Source: Clostridiales bacterium
GTDB taxonomy: Bacteria > Bacillota > Clostridia > Christensenellales > Pumilibacteraceae
Assembly: GCA_014799665.1 (NCBI GenBank)
Contig: JAAVHP010000002.1
Coordinates: 62,001 to 126,000, forward strand
Length of the DNA: 64,000 nucleotides
Direction: 5' to 3'
Positions 16,088 through 25,649 of this stretch are shown here, in pieces (position 1 is the first letter of the stretch; each line of letters starts with the position of its first letter). A program made the translations under genes and the position numbers. A model generated the notes under the pieces. It saw nothing but the letters and a program-made list of their open reading frames with translations. It did not search any database and was not told where the DNA came from.

Positions 16088-17932
16088 TTATTCATTTGCG
16101 TGCTTGCCCAGCCCTAACATTTTCGCCCGCTCTCTCATACGCACGGTCGGGTCGAGAATACGCTTTCTTATGCGCAACGACTTGGGCGTGACCTCCAAAA
16201 TCTCGTCGTCCGCCAAGAACTCGATACAGTCTTCGAGCGTCATGCGCATGGGCGTGATAAGTCTTAACGCCTCATCACTGCTACTGCTTCTGGTATTAGT
16301 CAAGTGCTTGCGCTTGCAAACGTTGACGACTATATCGTCGCCTCTGGGGTTGAGCCCTACGACCATGCCCGCATACACCGGCACGCCCGCGCCGATAAAC
16401 AACGTTCCGCGCTCCTGCGCGTTGAAAAGTCCGTAGACTATCGAATCGCCGTCCTCGTGCGCGATGAGCGAGCCGAAGTCGCGGCGGGTAATCTCGCCCT
16501 TGTACGGCTCGTAACCGTCGAACACGCTCGACATAATGCCCTCGCCCTTGGTGTCGGTGAGTAGCTCGCTCTGATAGCCGAACAGTCCGCGCGCGGGGAC
16601 CTTGAAGTTCATTTTTATGCGACTGCCGTGCGGCGTCATGTCGATAAGCTCGCCCTTGCGCGTGCCCATTTTGTTCATGACCGTGCCGACGCACGCTTCG
16701 GGCACGTCGATAAACACGCGATCGATAGGCTCGCACTTAACGCCGTCTATCATTTTAATAAGCACCTTGGGCATACTGACCGCAAACTCGTAGCCCGCGC
16801 GGCGCATGGTTTCTATAAGTATGGACAAGTGCATTTCGCCCCTGCCGCAAACGACGAAGCTGTCGGCGGTCGAGCCGTCGCTGACTCTTAAAGACAAGTC
16901 CTTGACCGCTTCCTTGTAAAGCCTGTCGCGCAAATGCCTGCTTGTAACGTACTTACCTTCCTTGCCCGCGAGCGGCGAATCGTTGACCATGAAAGTCATT
17001 TCCACGCTTGGCTCGGCTATCTTTACAAACTCGATGGGCGTGGTGTCGCTCTCGGCGCACAGCGTGTCGCCTATCATTACGCCCTCGATACCAGAAATGC
17101 AAACTATATCGCCGACGGTCGCGCTCTCGACGGGAACGCGTTTAAGCCCCTCGTACGTGAAGATGCTGACGACCTTGCTCTTGACCGCCTTATCCGCTTC
17201 GTGATAGTTGGTGAGAACCACCTGATTGCCGACGGCGACCGAGCCGCTCCCAATCTTGCCTACGGCGAGCTTACCGACGTAATCGTTGTGCTCGGCGGAC
17301 GACACGAGCATTTTGAACGGCGTGTCGACCTCGCCCGACGGCGCGGAGATATGCTCGATAATCGTTTGGAACAACGGCTGCATATTCCTGCCGCGCTCGG
17401 TAATGGTCTTGGACGCAACGCCCTCGCGCGCCGAAGCGAACACGAACGGGCTGTTAAGCTGTTCCTCGCTCGCGTCGAGGTCGAGGAAAAGTTCGAGTAT
17501 CTCGTCGACGACCTCTTTAAGCCGCGCGTCGGGTCTGTCCGTCTTGTTGACGACGACTATTATCTTCAAGCCGAGCGCGAGTGCGCGTTCGAGAACGAAC
17601 CGCGTTTGCGGCATGGGACCTTCGAACGCGTCGACGACGAGAAGTGCGCCGTCAACCATTTTAAGAACGCGCTCGACCTCGCCGCCGAAGTCCGCGTGCC
17701 CTGGGGTGTCGACAATGTTTATCTTGAACCCGTCATACATACACGACGCGTTTTTGGAAAGTATGGTAATGCCGCGCTCGCGTTCGAGTGCGTTACTGTC
17801 CATTACGCGGTCGGCGACCGTTTGATTGTCACGGAAAACGTTGCCCTGCTTTAAAAGCTCGTTGACGAGCGAGGTCTTGCCGTGATCGACGTGCGCTATT
17901 ATCGCAACGTTGCGAATTTTCTCTTTATCCAT
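16088..17932 (-). CDS. typA: Ribosome-associated GTPase TypA/BipA
   Basis: 614 residues, full length. G-domain motifs: AHVDHGKTSL (G1), RERGITI (switch I/G2), DTPGHADF (G3), NKTDRP (G4), with the EF-G-like domains II, III and V and the BipA-specific C-terminal domain ending in a Lys/Arg-rich block (PKSLRIRKRILD). TypA acts on the ribosome, especially large-subunit assembly and stress or cold adaptation. The start MDKEKIRNVAIIAHVDHGK is the family start, although the upstream ribosome site is weak. Monocistronic. Confidence 0.97.
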   Translation of the reverse strand: MDKEKIRNVAIIAHVDHGKTSLVNELLKQGNVFRDNQTVADRVMDSNALERERGITILSKNASCMYDGFKINIVDTPGHADFGGEVERVLKMVDGALLVVDAFEGPMPQTRFVLERALALGLKIIVVVNKTDRPDARLKEVVDEILELFLDLDASEEQLNSPFVFASAREGVASKTITERGRNMQPLFQTIIEHISAPSGEVDTPFKMLVSSAEHNDYVGKLAVGKIGSGSVAVGNQVVLTNYHEADKAVKSKVVSIFTYEGLKRVPVESATVGDIVCISGIEGVMIGDTLCAESDTTPIEFVKIAEPSVEMTFMVNDSPLAGKEGKYVTSRHLRDRLYKEAVKDLSLRVSDGSTADSFVVCGRGEMHLSILIETMRRAGYEFAVSMPKVLIKMIDGVKCEPIDRVFIDVPEACVGTVMNKMGTRKGELIDMTPHGSRIKMNFKVPARGLFGYQSELLTDTKGEGIMSSVFDGYEPYKGEITRRDFGSLIAHEDGDSIVYGLFNAQERGTLFIGAGVPVYAGMVVGLNPRGDDIVVNVCKRKHLTNTRSSSSDEALRLITPMRMTLEDCIEFLADDEILEVTPKSLRIRKRILDPTVRMRERAKMLGLGKHANE

Positions 17933-18035
17933 AAAGTTTATGCGACCTGATTAAAAATTTACTTATGAATAAAGTTTATTACATTTCGCCGAAAATGTCA
18001 AATGATTGCACGGTAGCGTGATAATTCGCAACACG

Positions 18036-18081
18036 CAAACAAAAAGCGACTGCACTCGTTCTGTGCAATCGCTTGTTTTTT
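18036..18081. terminator. Terminator after the BIG2 lipoprotein gene
   Basis: Stem AAGCGACTGCAC / GTGCAATCGCTT (one G-T pair) with a seven-base loop; T-run on both strands. Confidence 0.75.
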
Positions 18082-18099
18082 CGATTATATTATTTTAAC

Positions 18100-19200
18100 T
18101 TACTCTGCGAGTACGTACTCGAAAACATCGTATTCACCGAACGACATAGTGAGCGTGCCGTTCGATACGACGATAGAGTACGCGCCAGCGCTCTGCAACA
18201 TTTCGTACTGCGGACCTACCGTCTCCTCAACGGTCATATATCCCTTACCGTCGACGGTGCAGTAATACTCGCCCGACTGCCGAATAACGCCGCCCTCGTT
18301 CGTGACCGTAATGCTGTACGTGCCGTCGGCGGCGAACGAAGCAGTTGCGCCATTGTATCCGTTCCTGACGGCAACGGCAAGCGACTGATCAAACGCGTTG
18401 CTTCTGAAAGTGGAAAACACGTAGTTCTTACCCGCAAGCTGTCCCAAGCTGTCAGCCGGTCCGTCGCCACGCAGGATATACACAGGTTGGAATCCCATAG
18501 AGGGCGTCGACTGTATGAGTTTGTCGCCATCTACGGTGTAATCCATAGAGCTGCCGTTGGAACTCTCCGAAACGTCGTTTTCCTCGACGGTAATGGTAAT
18601 AGTGTCGTCGCTTTTACTGTACGAGCCTTTCATATAGTTATCGCCGAACTTATAATAAAAGGTATTGTTATTGTAGAGCGTTATGGTAGAGCCGAGATTG
18701 CCTCGCATAGCCATATCGTGATTGTAATAAGAGCTTCCTTCGCCAATCAAATCATAGAACGTATAAACATTCAACACTTCGGGCGCAATCGGGTCTTCGC
18801 CGGTGCCCGGTTTTTCGTTCGGGTCGTATTTGTCATTCACGCTGACGTTGCAGGTCGCTTCCATTTTCATATATTCGGCGTGGATAACGGTATTCCCGCT
18901 TGCGACAGGCGTCACCAAACCGGTTTTGTCTACGGTTGCGACCTCGGGGTTATCCGACCACCAATTTATATCGGCATCCAATAACGTCTCCAAGGTATCG
19001 GTTTCTACCGTCAATCGCACCGGAGAATAGTCGTATCCGTTCGAACCGAAATACAGTTGATCGTAACTGCAATGAATGGACGTGACTTCGTTCTTTCCGT
19101 CCCCGCCGTCATCGCCGCCGTTTCCGCAGCAGATAAGACCGAGGGCACAGCAAAGCACACAAACGACAAGCGTTAAAGTGAGTAAAAGCTTCTTCTTCAT
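18100..19200 (-). CDS. Lipoprotein with a BIG2 immunoglobulin-like domain
   Basis: 366 residues from the ATG at 19200 (AAAGGAGAAAT upstream). Signal peptide MKKKLLLTLTLVVCVLCCAL with lipobox LICC, then a Gly/Asp linker. Residues about 40-125 form a BIG2 domain (...WWSDNPEVATVDKTGLVTPV, SGNTVIHAEY). The remainder repeats a pattern of short beta strands (YTVDGDKL, GTYSITVTNEGG, GKGYMTVEE) that looks like two lipocalin-like or similar sensor modules, but I cannot name them. Cell-surface protein. It is divergent from an Xre regulator, with tandem operators in between. Confidence 0.85.
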   Translation of the reverse strand: MKKKLLLTLTLVVCVLCCALGLICCGNGGDDGGDGKNEVTSIHCSYDQLYFGSNGYDYSPVRLTVETDTLETLLDADINWWSDNPEVATVDKTGLVTPVASGNTVIHAEYMKMEATCNVSVNDKYDPNEKPGTGEDPIAPEVLNVYTFYDLIGEGSSYYNHDMAMRGNLGSTITLYNNNTFYYKFGDNYMKGSYSKSDDTITITVEENDVSESSNGSSMDYTVDGDKLIQSTPSMGFQPVYILRGDGPADSLGQLAGKNYVFSTFRSNAFDQSLAVAVRNGYNGATASFAADGTYSITVTNEGGVIRQSGEYYCTVDGKGYMTVEETVGPQYEMLQSAGAYSIVVSNGTLTMSFGEYDVFEYVLAE

Positions 19201-19297
19201 TATTTCTCCTTTTGGGCTTATAGTCAACGTGTATTTTTACTATAATGCCTTCATATTTGAAGTATGCACAGCATATTTCTCTAATAGATTATATTAT

Positions 19298-19336
19298 ACT
19301 AGACATTTTATCTAGTGTCAAGACATTTTATCTAGT
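19298..19336. promoter_or_regulatory. Tandem operators between the lipoprotein and xre genes
   Basis: The 16-bp sequence AGACATTTTATCTAGT occurs at 19301-19316 and again at 19321-19336, a 20-bp step (two helical turns). The first copy is a full palindrome ACTAGA-N7-TCTAGT (19298-19316); the second keeps only the right half-site exactly. The second copy overlaps the -35 region of the xre gene. Likely bound by the small Xre protein. Confidence 0.7.
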
Positions 19337-19348
19337 TTCTTGTAAAAT
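19320..19348 (+). promoter_or_regulatory. Promoter placed for a leaderless xre transcript
   Basis: AAGACA (19320-19325), 17-bp spacer, TAAAAT (19343-19348), six bases, ATG at 19355. The weak -35 lies inside the second operator. Confidence 0.5.
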
Positions 19349-19354
19349 TTTTTC

Positions 19355-19552
19355 ATGGATAATATTTTTTGTAAAAACCTAAAAGACACGCGAAAATCAT
19401 CCGGACTTACTCAAAAACAAGTCGCGGACAAGCTCAACGTAGTAGAGAGTTGCTATGCAAATTGGGAACAAGGTCGAACCGAGCCTAATATTTGTATGCT
19501 TCGCAAGTTGGGTGAAATATTTGAAATCAATATTGACGAACTTATCAATTAA
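19355..19552 (+). CDS. Small Xre/Cro-type HTH regulator
   Basis: 65 residues, a stand-alone HTH_3 domain: LKDTRKSSGLTQKQVADKLN (helices 1-2), VVESCYANWEQGRTEPNICM (recognition helix and helix 4), LRKLGEIFEINIDELIN (C-terminal helix). No ribosome site before the ATG; a -10-like TAAAAT ends six bases upstream. It faces the BIG2 lipoprotein gene over tandem operators, so it probably controls that gene and itself. More A+T-rich than its neighbours. Confidence 0.9.
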   Translation: MDNIFCKNLKDTRKSSGLTQKQVADKLNVVESCYANWEQGRTEPNICMLRKLGEIFEINIDELIN

Positions 19553-19562
19553 TCACGTTTAA

Positions 19563-19606
19563 CAAAAAATCGGCTGTACCCTATCGCATGGCACAGCCGA
19601 TTTTTT
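19563..19606. terminator. Bidirectional terminator between xre and spoIIE
   Basis: Stem AAAAAATCGGCTGT / ACAGCCGATTTTTT with a 15-base loop between two convergent genes; its right arm touches the spoIIE stop. Confidence 0.88.
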
Positions 19607-21902
19607 ATTTTTGTTTTTTGACAGTTATTTTCTCGCTCTTGATCTTTATTTTCTTTTTGGGTGCGTCGAAAAGGCGGACTGCGACGGCGGTCATATCGTC
19701 ACGGGGCACGCCGCCCGAAAGCTCCAACGCGCGGTTAATGAGCGCGTTCACCGCCGTTTCGGGATTGAACGCAGACAGCCCGTTTATGAACTCGGGCAGC
19801 TCGTCGCCCTCGAAGCAATCGCTCACGCCGTCGGTAACGAGTATCAGCATTTGCCCGGGGTACAGGCGTTTGGTCGTGACGACGGGGCGCATTTCGTCGA
19901 GCACGCCGATAGGCAGTGCGCTCCCCTCTATCCTAAGCACGGTGTCAGCCGTTTTGATATAGCACGGCGGCGCGCCTATCTTTATTATATCGACCGACGC
20001 GTTGTCGAGGTCAAACACGGCTACGTCGGACGCCGAATAGTTCTCGGTAGTAGGTAGCTTCAAAAACCTGTTCACGCCCGTCAGCACCGACTGACTGTCA
20101 AACCCCGCGCGGTAGAAGCATTCTATAAGCTCGACGGCGGCGCTGCTGCTCTCGCTCGCGCGAACGCCGCTGCCCATGCCGTCGCACAGCGCGGTCAAAA
20201 ACCTGTCGCCTATTCTTTCAAACGTATAGCTGTCGCCCGAGATCCCGTCCTTGCCCAAGCCCGCCCGCGCGTACACCGCTTCGTAGCTCGGCTTGCGTTT
20301 GAGCATTGCAACGCTCCACCCCGCCGCCTGTGTTTTTTCGAGCGCGCTCACCTCGTAGTTACGCTTCATGCAAACGCTTACCGCCTTGCGTATGCTCTCG
20401 CGCGCCGCCGACTGCGTTCTGACGACAGCCGTCACGCCGCCCGTGCTCGAACAGAACACCTCGGCGCACTCCACGCCGTTGTTGTTGAGCTCGTTCACGA
20501 TACGCCGCTCGGTCGTGCCGTCGAACCCGACGGGCTGGGCTTGGCTCTTGCCCAGTTCTTCGAGCACGTCCTTTATGGCTTTCAGCCGCTCGGTGACGAT
20601 CACCTTGGCTTTGTCCTCGCTCTCTCTTTCGCGCGCACGCGCCCGCGCCGCGTCGGTTATGCTCGCGGACGCGCTTATAACGTCGGGGCACATGGCGCAC
20701 GAACTCGTAAAGAACTCGGGAAGGTCGGATATTATCGCCTTGCCGCGGTGTGCGCGCTCGGCGAGCAGGGCGAACGCTTGGTCCGCCGTCACCCTGTCGC
20801 ACGCGCTACGCGCGGGACAGTACGGGCAAACCTTATCGGCGAGCGTCATGCCGATAGCCACGTAGTCGGGCGTGGCGTCGCCCACCGCGTTCATGAGCCG
20901 CGCCGTTTCGTCGAACACCGAAGCGACGGCGAGCATACGGTTGCCCGCGTCCGCCTTGGAGCGGTTTATGTAGTGCCTAACGGCGAGCCGCGCCGACCCG
21001 TCGAAATCGAAATAGCTCCGCACCTTTTGAACGGCGAGCCGCGGCAGTATGCAGAATAGAAACCCGCCCGCCGCGAGCATGAGGCAGTTCCAACCCATAG
21101 CGACGGGATCGACGCCGAGAAGAACGGCGGTCGCCGCATACACGCCGATCGCGGTGATCGAGGTTACGATGCGCGGCAGACTGCCGAACGCCACGATCGC
21201 GAGCAACAGCGGAAGCATGGACAGCCCGAGCGTCGGCGAGAACGCGAGTCCGAGCCCCACCGCCACCCCGCTACCGCAAACGAGCGCGGGCAGGCTTCCG
21301 CTCACGCCGAGCATTAGCAGTAGGAAGAACGCGGGCGCGAGCCCGATCAAAAACTGCGAAACGAAAGCGCGAGCAAAGCACAGCCCCGCCACGATAGAAA
21401 TAACGAACATTGCCGCGGCTTCGGTCACGCCGCATTTGCGCCCGAATTTGAGCTTGACCACGACGGCGGCGCGGAACGCGAAATACAAGAACAACAGCCC
21501 GACGACCCCCGATAACGCCGCGTCGGCTGTCGGCATGAACAGTCCGCTAAGCACCGCGTCGAGCACTACGGCAAACGCCGAGAACAAATATTTAGATACG
21601 GGCTTACCGAAGCGCGGAATTTTGAGCGCCAAGAACCACCGCACCGCCATTACGAAAATGACCGCGCCCGCAGTGTACAGCCGCCACACCTCGAACGTGA
21701 ATAAAAACGCGCACAGCAAATACAGCGGCGCGACAAGCCCAATGAATACCTCGCACGACAGCGCGCAAAACGCCGCCGCGCCGAACGGGATCAAACCGTA
21801 AAGCTTTCCGCCGCAGCACACGACGAGCACGACCGCCGCCGATAACCATACGAGCGGGCTTATTTTTGTTTTGCTTTTGCTCATACGGTTTTTGTATACC
21901 AT
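19605..21902 (-). CDS. spoIIE: Stage II sporulation protein E, serine phosphatase
   Basis: 765 residues (746-765 for the likely starts at 21902 or 21884; neither has a clear ribosome site). The N-terminal 310 residues hold about ten membrane spans. A central region (about 320-540) has paired cysteines (CPYCPARSAC, CAMCPD) as in clostridial SpoIIE. The C-terminal PP2C phosphatase has GISGDSYTFERIGDRFLTALCDGMGSG, VTDGVSD and DDMTAVAVRL with the metal-binding aspartates. In Bacillus and Clostridium SpoIIE dephosphorylates SpoIIAA to switch on sigma-F in the forespore. This is the clearest sign that the organism can form spores, or descends from spore-formers. Confidence 0.95.
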   Translation of the reverse strand: MVYKNRMSKSKTKISPLVWLSAAVVLVVCCGGKLYGLIPFGAAAFCALSCEVFIGLVAPLYLLCAFLFTFEVWRLYTAGAVIFVMAVRWFLALKIPRFGKPVSKYLFSAFAVVLDAVLSGLFMPTADAALSGVVGLLFLYFAFRAAVVVKLKFGRKCGVTEAAAMFVISIVAGLCFARAFVSQFLIGLAPAFFLLLMLGVSGSLPALVCGSGVAVGLGLAFSPTLGLSMLPLLLAIVAFGSLPRIVTSITAIGVYAATAVLLGVDPVAMGWNCLMLAAGGFLFCILPRLAVQKVRSYFDFDGSARLAVRHYINRSKADAGNRMLAVASVFDETARLMNAVGDATPDYVAIGMTLADKVCPYCPARSACDRVTADQAFALLAERAHRGKAIISDLPEFFTSSCAMCPDVISASASITDAARARARERESEDKAKVIVTERLKAIKDVLEELGKSQAQPVGFDGTTERRIVNELNNNGVECAEVFCSSTGGVTAVVRTQSAARESIRKAVSVCMKRNYEVSALEKTQAAGWSVAMLKRKPSYEAVYARAGLGKDGISGDSYTFERIGDRFLTALCDGMGSGVRASESSSAAVELIECFYRAGFDSQSVLTGVNRFLKLPTTENYSASDVAVFDLDNASVDIIKIGAPPCYIKTADTVLRIEGSALPIGVLDEMRPVVTTKRLYPGQMLILVTDGVSDCFEGDELPEFINGLSAFNPETAVNALINRALELSGGVPRDDMTAVAVRLFDAPKKKIKIKSEKITVKKQK

Positions 21903-22224
21903 ATTTTATATGGTTTTTTTTGTACGATATTGAAGGAATATAGGGATAATTAGGAATTGTGAATTATGAATGACTGACCGCTTCGCGGTGATAAAGAATT
22001 TAGCGCACGTTCGTTTATGTTTACAACCTTGCGGCAGTTCGCCTAGATACCTCGACTTCGCTCGGTATGATGGTAGGTTGAATTTGCTTTTCGAAAATAT
22101 CGTTACAACAAGTAAAGCTACAATTCCATCATCCCGACCGTAGCGGAGGGATCTAGCGGAACCCGCGCATAGTGGTTAAGCCGTACCACCAACCAATTCC
22201 TAATTTCTAATTACTAATTCCTAA
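21903..22224. repeat. Gene-free spacer with inverted intergenic repeats
   Basis: Between spoIIE and the DJ-1-like gene. It holds an inverted pair: CTAGATACCTCGACTTCGCT with CGGTATGATGG near 22043-22074, answered by CCATCATCCCGACCGTAGCG with GGAGGGATCTAG near 22126-22157. The ends are AT-rich short repeats (TAATTCC, TTACTAA), which run into the stop of the downstream gene at 22225. A 6-bp palindrome pair ACCATA/TATGGT sits just upstream of spoIIE (21898-21914). No gene or RNA family recognised. Confidence 0.6.
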
Positions 22225-22770
22225 TTAGAATTGTATCTTCCCTTTTATCTCCGCCGCCTTGTCCTCGCCGAGCAAGAGCCTAACAAGTTCGAGCCCGAGC
22301 TCGATAGAACAGCCAAGACCGCGCGCAGTCGTGATATTCCCGTCGGTGACTACGCGCGCGCCCGTAACGACCGTCGCGTCGAGCATATTGTCTTCCATAC
22401 CGGGGAAGCAAATCGCTTTTTTACCTTTAAGAAACCCGTTCGCGCCGAGAACGAGCGACGGCGCGGCACACACCGCCGCAATGCGCTTGTTCGCTTTATC
22501 CTGAATTTTAAGCGCGTCTATAAGCTTGCCGCACGCCGCGAGGTTTTTCGTTCCAGGCATACCGCCCGGCACAAAAATAACGTCGGCGTCTAAAAAATCG
22601 ACGTCGTCTATCTCTACGTCCGCGGTCACCGTCACGCCGTGCGAGCTGACTACCGTTTTACCGCCAACGCCGACGAGCACGGTATCTATCCCCGCGCGCC
22701 GAAGAATATCCACAACGGCAAGGCACTCGACCTCCTCCGTTCCGTTCGTTATCATTGCAAAGACTTTCAT
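22225..22770 (-). CDS. DJ-1/PfpI family protein (YajL/ThiJ-like)
   Basis: 181 residues, single DJ-1/PfpI domain. The nucleophile-elbow cysteine is in IAAVCAAPSLVLG, with the partner glutamate in NGTEEVECLA and the strand IFVPGGMPGTKNL. C-terminal TARGLGCSIELGLELVRLL is typical of the YajL/DJ-1 branch (protein or nucleotide deglycase, or redox chaperone; activities of the family are debated). Fourteen bases downstream of tldE on the same strand, so it may be the last gene of a tldD-tldE operon. Full length. Confidence 0.93.
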   Translation of the reverse strand: MKVFAMITNGTEEVECLAVVDILRRAGIDTVLVGVGGKTVVSSHGVTVTADVEIDDVDFLDADVIFVPGGMPGTKNLAACGKLIDALKIQDKANKRIAAVCAAPSLVLGANGFLKGKKAICFPGMEDNMLDATVVTGARVVTDGNITTARGLGCSIELGLELVRLLLGEDKAAEIKGKIQF

Positions 22771-22784
22771 AATAACCTTATTCC

Positions 22785-24119
22785 CTAATTATCTTTAACA
22801 CCTGATATAGATAATCCACGTATAGCCACCGACGGGGTTTTAACGCCGTAATACGTGAGCGTGCTGTCGTTAGCGACCGCCATAAGGTTCTTAAAATCGG
22901 TGACAATATTTCCGGCAACCGTCATAAGCGACACGGGCACAGCCTTTTTTCCGTTCTTGATAATGAACCCGTTCGCCTGCAACGAGTAGTTGCCCGACCG
23001 CCCGTCGATACCCGTCGACACGCCGCCGAGATCGGTTATATACACGCCGTCGCCCACAGCCTTGAACAGTCCGTCAAGGTCGAGCGTACCCGCGTGCACG
23101 GTGACGAACCCCACCGCAGGGCGAACGTTGCCGCCCACAAGCCTGCCGTTACCCGTCGACTTAACGCCCGCGCGCTTAGCTGTCGCGAGGTCGTAAACGT
23201 ACCCCGTCGGCACGCCCTTATCCACAAGCACGCGGTTTTGCTGCGGCACGCCCTCGGCGTCGAAGGGTGAACAGAACACGTCGGATCCTATCGGCGTTTG
23301 CGACAGCGAGAAGTTCTCGGCGAACGCTTTGGTTCCTATCTTACCCTCTAACAGCGACACGTGCTGTTCAACGTTGAATGCCGAAAACCCGTCGCACATG
23401 GTTTTGAGCAAGACCGCCGCACACTCGGGCGTGTAGACCACGGTATACTTGCCCGTTTCGATAGAGCCGCCGCCGAGCGCTTCCACGGCGTTAGCTACGA
23501 GCGTAGCGGCGAACTTATTTTCATCGAACCCGTCGAGTGAAGAAAGTATTGCGTAGTGCGAACCGCTCTGCACTTCGTTCACGTTCGCTGCCTTCGCGCT
23601 CGCGTAAATCATCGCGTAGTTTTGCGAGCGTTCGAGCCGCAGTCCGCGACTGTTATACAGCTTTTCGGTTTCGCACTCGTATTCGATCTCTACGCTCACG
23701 TTCTCTACGTGCTTATCGCTGTCGAGCGCTTTTTGCGCAATGCGTTTCGCAAGCGAAATATACTCGCCCGCTTCGACCTTAGCGAGTTTATCATTATAGG
23801 TGTTTACCTGTTCATATTCGTACGCCCCGCCCTTGACGAAGAACTCCTCATCGAGCGGATTGCCGTAAGCGGCGGCGTCTTTGAGCGCTGCTATCGCAGT
23901 ATCTATAACCTCGTCGTCGACGCGGTCGGAAGTGAAAACCCCGCTCTTTCCGCCGACTGTTCCGCGCACTTTAAGCACGCAGTCGTCGGCTACCGTAAAG
24001 CTCTCGCGCTCGGTATTGAATGTGGACAGCGACAGCTTGCTCGTCGTCGATATCCGCGCTTCGAAAATATCTATCCCCGCTTTTTCCGCGGCTTTGAAAA
24101 GTTTATCTATATTCAACAT
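22785..24119 (-). CDS. tldE: Metalloprotease-related protein TldE/PmbA
   Basis: 444 residues from the ATG at 24119, preceded by GGGTGA. TldE is the partner that forms a heterodimer with TldD; the pair degrades unfolded peptides and matures peptide products such as microcins. The PmbA family regions are seen: DLATAKRAGVKSTGNGR, and the C-terminal GNYSLQANGFIIKNGK with VAGNIV. As in other TldE proteins there is no HExxxH motif. It follows tldD with an 18-base gap, which fits the obligate partnership. Full length. Confidence 0.94.
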   Translation of the reverse strand: MLNIDKLFKAAEKAGIDIFEARISTTSKLSLSTFNTERESFTVADDCVLKVRGTVGGKSGVFTSDRVDDEVIDTAIAALKDAAAYGNPLDEEFFVKGGAYEYEQVNTYNDKLAKVEAGEYISLAKRIAQKALDSDKHVENVSVEIEYECETEKLYNSRGLRLERSQNYAMIYASAKAANVNEVQSGSHYAILSSLDGFDENKFAATLVANAVEALGGGSIETGKYTVVYTPECAAVLLKTMCDGFSAFNVEQHVSLLEGKIGTKAFAENFSLSQTPIGSDVFCSPFDAEGVPQQNRVLVDKGVPTGYVYDLATAKRAGVKSTGNGRLVGGNVRPAVGFVTVHAGTLDLDGLFKAVGDGVYITDLGGVSTGIDGRSGNYSLQANGFIIKNGKKAVPVSLMTVAGNIVTDFKNLMAVANDSTLTYYGVKTPSVAIRGLSISGVKDN

Positions 24120-24137
24120 AATATTCACCCGTAATTC

Positions 24138-25538
24138 CTAATTAACGCTTTCGCCCTTGCCGCCGACGGTCATCTCCGACACGCGCAACGTCGGCTGACC
24201 GACCGCCGCGGGCACCGAGCCCGAAGCCGCGCCGCACATACCCGCCGCGAGCTCTTCGTCGCTTCCCACCATGTCGATACGCGGCAGGACTGCATAGCCG
24301 TAGCCGACCAGGCACGCCGCTTTTACGAGGTGATCGAGCTTGCCGTCCTTAATGACGTAGGTCTTGGACGAAGTGAAGTTGAACTTGTCGGTGACGGGGT
24401 TGACCGAGCCGCCGCCGAACGACTCGCAGTACAGCCCGAACTTAGTCGCCTTAATAATATCCTCGGGCGAGCTCTCGCCCGCCGCAATATAAGTATTGGT
24501 CATGCGCGTAGTCGGCATATACTTGTACGACTCGCGGCGGCACGCGCCCGTCGATTTCATGCCCAGCCTCCGCCCGTCGAAGGTGTCGACCATGTACGAT
24601 TTGAGCACGCCTTTCTCGATAAGAACGTTACGCGTGGACGGCTCGCCCTCGTCGTCGAAGTTCTCGCTGCCCCAGCCGTTCGCGATCGTGCCGTCGTCGA
24701 TAGCGGTGACGAGCGGGCTGGCAACCATCGTGCCGAGCTTGCCCGCGAACGGCGACGAACCGTGCGAGATCGCCGTGCCCTCTAACGGGTGTCCGCACGC
24801 CTCGTGGAAAAGCACACCGCCGAACTTGTTGCCTATGACGACGGGCATATTCCCCGACGGGCATTCGGGCGCTTTAAGAAGCGCGACCGCGTCGGCGGCG
24901 GCCTGCTTGCACCCCGCGATATAATCGATCTCGTCGTAGAACTCCGCGCCCTTGCTGAGCCCGGGCGTGAACGAACCGCTCTCAAACGCGCCGTTCTCGC
25001 TCGCGACGGCGTGCGCGCGAACGCGACTGCGCACCCTGCGGTCGGTAACGACGCGGCAATGCTCTTTCGTCACCGAGTAGATAGAAACGTTCTCGTCGTC
25101 CTCCGCCATAACGCACTGCGCGTTGACGATGAGCGGCGAGGTCGCGTAGATAACCGCTTCGCCCGCTTTAAGATAGTCTATCTTTTGTTGGGTAGTGAGC
25201 GAAGAGTGCTCCTTTTTCGGCGCGTGACGGTCGGGGTTTTTCACGCGCTTGAACTCGCCCACGGAAAGCACGCGCTCGCCGTCGAACGACGCCGAAAGCT
25301 TTTTTGCAAGCTCGATAAGCGACTGCTCGGTTAGGTCGGAGGTGTAGCCGTAAACCTGGCTCACTCCGCGCATCAGCCTCAGCCCCGCACCGTAGATGAG
25401 CCGCGACGACACGTTGTCCACGCGCTTATAGTTGAGCTCGACAACGTTCGTCGTCTTGTCCTGAACGTACAGTTCGGCAAAGTCCGCGCCCGTGCCGAGC
25501 GCGATATCCAAAACTTTCTTGACCGTTTGGTTTGTCAT
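24138..25538 (-). CDS. tldD: Metalloprotease TldD
   Basis: 466 residues from the ATG at 25538 with GAGGG five bases upstream; the frame is open further up but without support. The zinc motif HEACGHPLEGT (HExxxH) lies in the middle, followed by SFDDEGEP-like ENFDDEGEPSTRNVLI and the C-terminal GSVNPVTDKFNFTSS with CLVGYG. TldD is the catalytic half of the TldD/TldE peptidase. First gene of the pair, divergent from thiN. Confidence 0.96.
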   Translation of the reverse strand: MTNQTVKKVLDIALGTGADFAELYVQDKTTNVVELNYKRVDNVSSRLIYGAGLRLMRGVSQVYGYTSDLTEQSLIELAKKLSASFDGERVLSVGEFKRVKNPDRHAPKKEHSSLTTQQKIDYLKAGEAVIYATSPLIVNAQCVMAEDDENVSIYSVTKEHCRVVTDRRVRSRVRAHAVASENGAFESGSFTPGLSKGAEFYDEIDYIAGCKQAAADAVALLKAPECPSGNMPVVIGNKFGGVLFHEACGHPLEGTAISHGSSPFAGKLGTMVASPLVTAIDDGTIANGWGSENFDDEGEPSTRNVLIEKGVLKSYMVDTFDGRRLGMKSTGACRRESYKYMPTTRMTNTYIAAGESSPEDIIKATKFGLYCESFGGGSVNPVTDKFNFTSSKTYVIKDGKLDHLVKAACLVGYGYAVLPRIDMVGSDEELAAGMCGAASGSVPAAVGQPTLRVSEMTVGGKGESVN

Positions 25539-25614
25539 GATATCCCTCGATAAATGGGAATTGATTTTATACATTATACACGATTTGCCGAAAAAACGCA
25601 AAGCTTTTCGACGC

Positions 25615-25643
25615 TTGATTTGATCGGTATAATATGATATACT
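25615..25643 (+). promoter_or_regulatory. Promoter placed for a leaderless thiN transcript
   Basis: TTGATT (25615-25620), 17-bp spacer, TATACT (25638-25643), six bases to the ATG at 25650. A second TATAAT at 25628-25633 has no matching -35. Confidence 0.65.
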
Positions 25644-25649
25644 TGTCGC

